Source of the DNA: Actinomycetes bacterium
Lineage (GTDB): Bacteria; Actinomycetota; Actinomycetes; Mycobacteriales; Mycobacteriaceae
NCBI GenBank assembly: GCA_023460175.1
Contig: JAEWRC010000018.1
Coordinates: forward strand, 1-10,263
Length of the DNA: 10,263 nucleotides
Direction: 5' to 3'
The notes under the pieces were generated by a model, which saw nothing but the letters and a program-made list of their open reading frames with translations, searched no databases and was not told where the DNA came from. Every line of letters starts with the position of its first letter. Position 1 is the stretch's first letter. The position numbers were made by a program, and so were the translations under genes. Shown one piece after another: positions 6,156-10,263 of this stretch.

Positions 6156-7139
6156 CTATTTCGGCGGCGAGAACGGCTCCGCCTGGCGCTGCATGCCGGC
6201 CGCGCGCCCCTTGCCCGCGATCACCAGCGCCATCTTGCGACTGGCCTCGTCGATCATCTCGTCGCCGAGCATCACCGCACCGCGGGCTCCCCCGGCCAGC
6301 GAGGTGTGCCACTCGTAGGCCTCCAGGATCAGCTCGGCATGGTCGTAGTCGGCCTGGCGCGGGCTGAAGATCTCGTTGCCGGCGGCGATCTGATCCGGGT
6401 GCAGCACCCACTTCCCGTCGTACCCCAGCGCCGCGCAGCGCCCTGCGACCCGGCGGAACGCTTCCACGTCGCGCACCTTCAGGAACGGGCCGTCGATCGC
6501 GGCGACGCCGTGCGTGCGGGCCGCCACCAGGATGGTCATCAGCACGTGGTGGTACGCGTCGCCCTCGGTGTAGCCCTCGGGCTGTTCACCGACGACCAGG
6601 GTGCGCATGTTCAGGCTGGCCATCAGGTCGGCCGGCCCGAGCACCAGCGCGTGCACCCGCGGGTGCGCCGCGATGTCGTTGATGTTGGTCAACCCGCGGG
6701 CATCCTCGATCTGCGCGTCGATGCCGATCTTGCCGACGGGCAGGCCGTGGGTGTGCTCGAGCTGGGTCAGCAGCAGGTCGAGTGCGGTGATGTGGGAGAC
6801 GTCGGTGACCTTGGGCAGCACCACCACATCCAGTTGCGCGCCGGCCGCGGCCACCACCTCGATGAGGTCGGCGTGAGTCCAGGGCGTCGTCCAGTCGTTG
6901 ACGCGCACACCGCGCAGCTGGTTGCCCCAGCCCGGCTCGGCCAGCGCGGCGGCCACCTCGACGCGCGCCTGCGCCTTGGCCTCGGGGGCGACGGCGTCCT
7001 CCAGATCGAGGAACACCTCGTCGGCGGGCAGGCCCTTGGCCTTGTCGATCATCTTGCGACTGCTGCCGGGGACCGACAGGCAGGTCCTCCTCGGGCGAAC
7101 CAGTTGGTCTTCTATGCCGGGTCGATGCGCGCTGTTCAC
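6156..7139 (-). CDS. CitE/HpcH-family lyase, malyl-CoA-lyase-like
   Basis: This 327-residue enzyme belongs to the HpcH/HpaI aldolase / citrate lyase beta superfamily (TIM barrel, Mg-dependent). Visible landmarks are SVPGSS (22-27), FLDLEDAV (43-50), RVN (79-81), LPK (108-110), QIEDARGL with probable metal ligand Glu145, GPADL with probable metal ligand Asp171, KWVLHPDQI (243-251), and a C-terminal MIDEA whose Asp297 sits where the lid aspartate of malyl-CoA lyases lies. Length and the HPDQI-FSP segment favour the L-malyl-CoA / beta-methylmalyl-CoA lyase group (acyl-CoA plus glyoxylate) over short CitE proteins of about 270 aa. A malyl-CoA thioesterase or another acyl-CoA lyase remains possible. 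GTG 7139 has AGGAG 7 nt upstream (7151-7147). It converges on the DUF4190 gene (22 bp gap) and diverges from the MgtE-N gene (24 bp gap). I do not recall this gene at this place in M. tuberculosis. Confidence 0.88.
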   Translation of the reverse strand: MNSAHRPGIEDQLVRPRRTCLSVPGSSRKMIDKAKGLPADEVFLDLEDAVAPEAKAQARVEVAAALAEPGWGNQLRGVRVNDWTTPWTHADLIEVVAAAGAQLDVVVLPKVTDVSHITALDLLLTQLEHTHGLPVGKIGIDAQIEDARGLTNINDIAAHPRVHALVLGPADLMASLNMRTLVVGEQPEGYTEGDAYHHVLMTILVAARTHGVAAIDGPFLKVRDVEAFRRVAGRCAALGYDGKWVLHPDQIAAGNEIFSPRQADYDHAELILEAYEWHTSLAGGARGAVMLGDEMIDEASRKMALVIAGKGRAAGMQRQAEPFSPPK

Positions 7140-7163
7140 GGTTCCACTCCTACCCTTTCACCT
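7140..7163. promoter_or_regulatory. 24-bp divergent gap serving two starts
   Basis: The whole space between the minus-strand GTG (7139) and the plus-strand ATG (7164) is 24 bp. On the minus strand it carries AGGAG (7151-7147), 7 nt from the GTG. On the plus strand it carries TACCCT (7151-7156), a TANNNT -10 motif that puts the transcript start at 7163-7164, and nothing like a Shine-Dalgarno sequence. The rightward gene may therefore be leaderless. The promoter of the leftward gene must then lie inside the rightward coding region; I could not pinpoint it. Confidence 0.4.
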
Positions 7164-8450
7164 ATGGCGGCGGTGAACAGGGTGTACGCGGCACGGCTCG
7201 CCGGGTTGGTGGTATTGGGGCCCGACGGCGAATCGCTGGGCCGGGTCCGCGATGTCGTGGTCAGCATCAGCATCGTCCGCCAGCAGCCCCGCGTCATCGG
7301 CCTGGTCCTCGAGCTTCCCACGCGCCGAAGGATTTTCGTGCCGATCCTGCGGGTCACCGCCATCGAACCGCACGCCGTCACGCTCACCACCGGCAACGTG
7401 TCGCTGCGCCGGTTCGCCCAGCGTCCGGGCGAGGCGCTGGTGCTCGGTCAGGTGCTCGACACCCGGGTTCGGGTCAGCGACCCCGAACTCGAGGAGCTCG
7501 CCGGCACGGATCTGAACGTCGTGGACCTCGGGATCGAGCAGATCCGGTCCCGCGACTGGCTGGTGACCCGCGTCGCCGTGCGCAACCACCGTCGCCTGGG
7601 CCGGCGCAGCAACGTCTACGTGGTCGACTGGCAGAACGTCTCCGGCCTGACCCCGTCGGCGCTGTCGATGCCCGGCCAGGGCGTCGCCCAGCTGCTGCAC
7701 CAGTTCGAGGGTCAGCGCCCGATCAAGGTGGCCGACGCCATGCGGGAGCTGCCGCAGAAGCGCCGCATGGAGGTGGTCAACGCGCTCGACGACGAGCGGC
7801 TGGCCGACATCCTGCAGGAGTTCTCCCAGGACGAGCAGGTCGAGGTGTTGCAGACGCTGGGCACCAAGCGCGCGGTCGAAGTGCTCGAGGCCATGGACCC
7901 CGACGACGCCGCCGACGTGCTCGGCGAGCTCAATCCGACCGAGGCCGAGCTGCTGCTGGCGCGGATGGACCCCGAGGATTCCGACCCGGTGCGACGGCTG
8001 CTGCAGCACTCCCCCGACACCGCCGGCGGTCTGATGACCTCCGAGCCGGTGGTGCTGGCCACCGACACCACCGTGGCCGAGGCGCTGGCCCGGGTCCGCG
8101 ACCCCGACCTGACCCCGGCGCTGGCGTCGCTGGTGTTCGTGGTGCGGCCGCCGACCGCGACCCCCACCGGGCACTACCTCGGCGGCGTGCACCTGCAGCG
8201 GCTGCTCCGGGAGCCGCCTGCGGCGCTGGTCAGCGGGATCCTCGACGACGACCTCCCCGCGCTGACCCCCGACATGTCGCTGTCGGCGCTCACCCGCTAC
8301 TTCGCCGCCTTCAACCTGGTGTGCGGTCCCGTCGTCGACGAGGCGGGCCATTTGCTGGGTGCCGTCAGCGTCGACGACGTGCTCGACCATCTGTTGCCGC
8401 ACGACTGGCGCGCCAGCGCCGACGAGCCGGAACTGGATGCGGCGCAGTGA
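7164..8450 (+). CDS. soluble PRC-barrel / MgtE-N / CBS protein (Rv1232c-like)
   Basis: This 428-residue protein matches M. tuberculosis Rv1232c along its length (recalled; same start MAAVNRVYAARLAG). Residues 8-70 (GPDGESLGRVRDVVV) look like a PRC-barrel-type beta domain, with a second similar region at about 97-156. Residues 172-285 are an MgtE N-terminal helical superhelix, with RELPQKRRMEVVNAL and EAMDPDDAADVLGEL repeats. Residues 286-412 form a CBS pair starting AGGLMTSEPV and ending GAVSVDDVLDHLLP. The MgtE membrane channel is absent, so this is a cytoplasmic protein with the magnesium-gating half of MgtE only. A role as a Mg2+ or nucleotide sensor is inferred. The frame is open far upstream across the antisense lyase gene, but that extension is an artefact. 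It overlaps the next gene by 4 nt (GTGA). Confidence 0.92.
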   Translation: MAAVNRVYAARLAGLVVLGPDGESLGRVRDVVVSISIVRQQPRVIGLVLELPTRRRIFVPILRVTAIEPHAVTLTTGNVSLRRFAQRPGEALVLGQVLDTRVRVSDPELEELAGTDLNVVDLGIEQIRSRDWLVTRVAVRNHRRLGRRSNVYVVDWQNVSGLTPSALSMPGQGVAQLLHQFEGQRPIKVADAMRELPQKRRMEVVNALDDERLADILQEFSQDEQVEVLQTLGTKRAVEVLEAMDPDDAADVLGELNPTEAELLLARMDPEDSDPVRRLLQHSPDTAGGLMTSEPVVLATDTTVAEALARVRDPDLTPALASLVFVVRPPTATPTGHYLGGVHLQRLLREPPAALVSGILDDDLPALTPDMSLSALTRYFAAFNLVCGPVVDEAGHLLGAVSVDDVLDHLLPHDWRASADEPELDAAQ

Positions 8451-8992
8451 GCAACCGGCTGGACACCCCCCGCGTCTCGCGGCGGCCCCGGTTCAACGTC
8501 GACGCCGAGGCCGTCGGCAAGTTCAGCGAGTCGATCGCCCGCTACCTGGGCACCGGCCGCTACCTGATGTGGCAGACGATGATCGTCATCGTCTGGATCG
8601 CGCTGAACCTCGGCGCCTTCGCCTGGCAGTGGGATCCGTACCCGTTCATCCTGCTCAACCTGGCGTTCTCCACCCAGGCGGCGTATGCGGCCCCGCTGAT
8701 CCTGCTGGCGCAGAACCGCCAGGAGAACCGCGACCGGGTGTCGTTGGAGGAGGATCGGCGCCGCGCCCAACAGACCAAGGCCGACACCGAGTACCTGGCC
8801 CGGGAGCTGGCCGCGCTGCGCCTGGCGGTCGGCGAGGGCGTCACCCGCGACTACTTCCGCAAGGAACTCGACGAGCTGCGCGAACTGCTCGAAGCCCTGC
8901 AGCCCGCGCCCGCCGAGCAGCCGGAGAAATCGAAGCCGCGCAAGGGCGACACCGCCGAACGGCGCGGCAACAAGCAGCAAAGGACGGATTAG
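8447..8992 (+). CDS. DUF1003 two-helix membrane protein (Rv1231c-like)
   Basis: This 181-residue protein matches Rv1231c in size and place (about 180 aa, recalled). It has a polar N-terminus, helix 1 at about 41-58 (ending LNLGAFAWQ), then the DUF1003 signature DPYPFILLNLAFS (63-75) leading into helix 2 (about 66-87), and LLAQNRQENRDR (86-97). Residues 98-152 are a charged, heptad-like helical stretch likely to form a coiled coil (RRRAQQTKADTEYLAREL, then KELDELRELLEAL). The tail is basic and Lys/Arg-rich. GTG 8447 was chosen because it overlaps the previous stop as GTGA and begins the conserved part. Only weak purine-rich sequence precedes it, so translation is probably coupled to the MgtE-N gene. 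Function unknown; its fixed pairing with an MgtE-N/CBS protein suggests a shared complex (inference). Confidence 0.91.
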   Translation: MSNRLDTPRVSRRPRFNVDAEAVGKFSESIARYLGTGRYLMWQTMIVIVWIALNLGAFAWQWDPYPFILLNLAFSTQAAYAAPLILLAQNRQENRDRVSLEEDRRRAQQTKADTEYLARELAALRLAVGEGVTRDYFRKELDELRELLEALQPAPAEQPEKSKPRKGDTAERRGNKQQRTD

Positions 8993-8993
8993 C

Positions 8994-9110
8994 GTGACCA
9001 TTGTTGCCACAGCAGCCATAAGACTAGGTATGGTGACTTGGTTCACAAGTCCAGGCTTGGACAGAGACAGCAAGCTACGGAAGCCACAGAGGACGGTCGA
9101 GTGCGCATAG
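8994..9110 (+). CDS. possible 38-codon upstream ORF before the transglycosylase
   Basis: GTG 8994 is preceded by AAAGGA at a good spacing of 9 nt and opens a 38-residue frame (VTIVATAAIRLGMVTWF at the start, ending VECA) that stops with TAG at 9108-9110. It overlaps the GTG start of the transglycosylase (9101) by 10 nt in another frame. Codon use is unlike the neighbours, with many A/T third positions and ATA, AGA and CTA codons, so it is probably not a conserved protein. It could act as a regulatory leader ORF, or it could be chance in a short AT-richer leader. Confidence 0.22.
   Translation: MTIVATAAIRLGMVTWFTSPGLDRDSKLRKPQRTVECA
9001..9034 (+). promoter_or_regulatory. possible promoter for the transglycosylase gene
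   Basis: Within the 108-bp leader, TTGTTG (9001-9006) with TAGGTA (9025-9030) at 18 nt, or TTGCCA (9004-9009) with TATGGT (9029-9034) at 19 nt, would fit a housekeeping-type promoter. The predicted start is near 9041, giving a leader of about 60 nt. The stretch is clearly richer in A/T than the flanking genes. The choice between the two pairs is open. Confidence 0.35.
9049..9062 (+). repeat. small inverted repeat in the transglycosylase leader
   Basis: GTCCA and TGGAC flank the four bases GGCT, so the leader could form a 5-bp hairpin just after the predicted transcript start, or the site could be an imperfect 14-bp operator. There is no T-run, so it is not a terminator. Repeats this short arise often by chance. 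Confidence 0.25.
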
Positions 9111-10263
9111 GGGGCGGCTTGGGTGCACACCCGGCCCTGGTGACGGCGCTGAGTTCTGCGCGCAATCGGGTATCTCGCGCTACCCGCTCGCCGGCCCTCG
9201 GCGTCGCCGTCATCACCCCGCTGGTGCTGGCCGCCGCTGTCGGCGCGTCCGGACCGACGCCTGCACCCGCACCCGCCGCGGTCGCCAACACCGACGTGAC
9301 GCCCATGGTGGCCGTCGCCCCCACTCCCGTGGACACCTCCGGCCCCACCGTGGTCGCGGTGGCCCGGCCGGTGACCAGCTTCAACGTGGCCGCCGGCTCC
9401 GTCTCCGCGCCGCCGCCCGCCGCGGTGGTGACCGCGCCCGGGGCGCTGCGCATCCCGTCGATCGCGCTGAGCGCCTACCGCAACGCCGAGGCGATGATGA
9501 CCCGCGCGCTGCCCTCGTGCGGCGTGAGCTGGAACCTGCTGGCCGGAATCGGACGCATCGAGTCCGGGCACGCCAACGGCGGCGCCACCGACACCCGCGG
9601 CAACCCGGTGAAGCCGATCTACGGCCCCGCGCTCGACGGCACCCTGCCCGGCAACGAGATCATCGTGCAGAGCGTGCAGGCCGGCCGCGTCACCTACGCG
9701 CGGGCGATGGGGCCGATGCAGTTCCTGCCCGGGACGTGGTCGCGGTACGCCTCCGACGGCGACGGCGACGGCGAGGCCGACCCGCAGAACGTCTACGACG
9801 CCACCCTGGCAGCCGCGCGCTACCTGTGCAGCGGCAACATGAACCTGCGCGACCAGGATCAGGTGCTCACCGCGATCCTGCGCTACAACAACTCGATGGC
9901 CTACGCCCGCAACGTCCTCGGCTGGGCGGCCGCCTACGCCACCGGCGTCGCGCCGGTGGATCTGCCCCCGATCAACGGCCCGATCCCGGCGGTGAGCGTC
10001 TCGCAGCACGTCAACGTCTTCAAGGGCCTCGGACCGGACATCCCGGGCACCGCGCAGACCCTGCCGGCGACCGATCCGCTGGCGCGCAACCCGATGCTGG
10101 CCCAGACCGACGTCGCCAACCAGCTGCCCGTGCCGCCCGGGCCCGAGTCGCTGCCCGGCACGCCCGGGTCCGCGCCGTGCCAGGTGTTCTGCATCAGCGA
10201 GAAGCGCCCGCCCGCCCCGGCGTCGACACCAGCGGCACCGGCACCGTTCACGCCGCCGTGGAT
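9101..10263 (+). CDS. MltB-type lytic transglycosylase, partial (Rv1230c-like)
   Basis: The gene runs off the right edge after 387 codons; M. tuberculosis Rv1230c is about 411 aa (recalled), so only a short tail is missing. GTG 9101 has AGAGGA 7 nt upstream. A basic N-terminus precedes one hydrophobic segment (about 33-50), a signal peptide or anchor. A Pro/Ala/Val-rich linker runs to about 118. The catalytic SLT_2/MltB-like domain covers about 125-285, with RIESGH carrying the probable catalytic Glu154, AMGPMQFLPGTW (202-213), an EF-hand-like calcium loop DGDGDGEADPQN (219-230), AAARYLC (237-243) and RYNNSMAYA (261-269). It should cleave the MurNAc-GlcNAc bond of peptidoglycan outside the membrane. 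Cys140/Cys243 and Cys360/Cys364 may form disulfides. The tail is Pro-rich. It follows the DUF1003 gene by 108 bp and probably has its own promoter. Confidence 0.9.
   Translation, partial: MRIGGGLGAHPALVTALSSARNRVSRATRSPALGVAVITPLVLAAAVGASGPTPAPAPAAVANTDVTPMVAVAPTPVDTSGPTVVAVARPVTSFNVAAGSVSAPPPAAVVTAPGALRIPSIALSAYRNAEAMMTRALPSCGVSWNLLAGIGRIESGHANGGATDTRGNPVKPIYGPALDGTLPGNEIIVQSVQAGRVTYARAMGPMQFLPGTWSRYASDGDGDGEADPQNVYDATLAAARYLCSGNMNLRDQDQVLTAILRYNNSMAYARNVLGWAAAYATGVAPVDLPPINGPIPAVSVSQHVNVFKGLGPDIPGTAQTLPATDPLARNPMLAQTDVANQLPVPPGPESLPGTPGSAPCQVFCISEKRPPAPASTPAAPAPFTPPW

Noticed and set aside
6306..7163. Upstream extension of the MgtE-N gene frame antisense to the lyase
   Set aside because: Conserved sequence begins at ATG 7164 as in Rv1232c, and the opposite strand encodes a complete CitE-family enzyme with all motifs in place.
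8297..10009. Minus-strand 570-codon frame opposite DUF1003 and the transglycosylase
   Set aside because: It has Gly/His/Arg/Gln-rich shadow composition, and both plus-strand genes have signature motifs and ribosome sites.
1..10263. CRISPR arrays, tRNA or rRNA genes, insertion sequences, toxin-antitoxin or defence genes
   Set aside because: Looked for on both strands and not found. The window is conserved chromosomal core with no mobility genes.

Overview
The window is high-GC DNA with GTG starts, tightly packed genes and a gene order that matches the Mycobacterium tuberculosis Rv1230c-Rv1238 neighbourhood (recalled, not searched), shown here in reverse orientation. It most likely comes from a Mycobacterium or Mycolicibacterium chromosome. 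It is not M. tuberculosis itself: as I recall that locus, it lacks the CitE-like lyase gene seen here, and the second small DUF4190-type membrane protein may also be extra.

Left third, minus strand (32-4409): the lpqY-sugA-sugB-sugC operon, read right to left. LpqY is a lipoprotein that captures trehalose, SugA and SugB are the permease pair, and SugC is the ATPase. Together they import trehalose, in mycobacteria mainly the trehalose released when trehalose monomycolate is used to build the outer membrane. The genes touch or overlap (GTGA overlap lpqY/sugA, zero gap sugA/sugB, 2 nt sugB/sugC), so they look translationally coupled. A possible promoter lies just upstream of lpqY.

Middle (4543-6133): a two-helix membrane protein with a GSP17M/YflT-like domain reads leftward (Rv1234-like). 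It diverges across 135 bp from two rightward small membrane proteins that are paralogues of each other (DUF4190 type). The second has a long Pro/Tyr/Gly-rich N-terminus. The divergent gap holds a 10-bp palindrome and a -10-like motif placed so that the first transcript may be leaderless.

Right third (6156-10263): a CitE/malyl-CoA-lyase-like enzyme on the minus strand diverges across only 24 bp from a plus-strand cluster. That cluster is a soluble protein with PRC-barrel-like, MgtE-N and CBS domains (Rv1232c-like), an overlapping DUF1003 membrane protein (Rv1231c-like), and a secreted or anchored MltB-type lytic transglycosylase (Rv1230c-like) that runs off the right edge. The transglycosylase gene has its own leader of 108 bp with a possible promoter and a possible 38-codon upstream ORF.

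There is no gene-free stretch above 300 bases. I saw no tRNA, rRNA, CRISPR array, insertion sequence or phage gene. Most of the window is conserved mycobacterial core. The less described parts are the MgtE-N/CBS + DUF1003 pair, the tandem DUF4190 genes and the compact divergent promoters.
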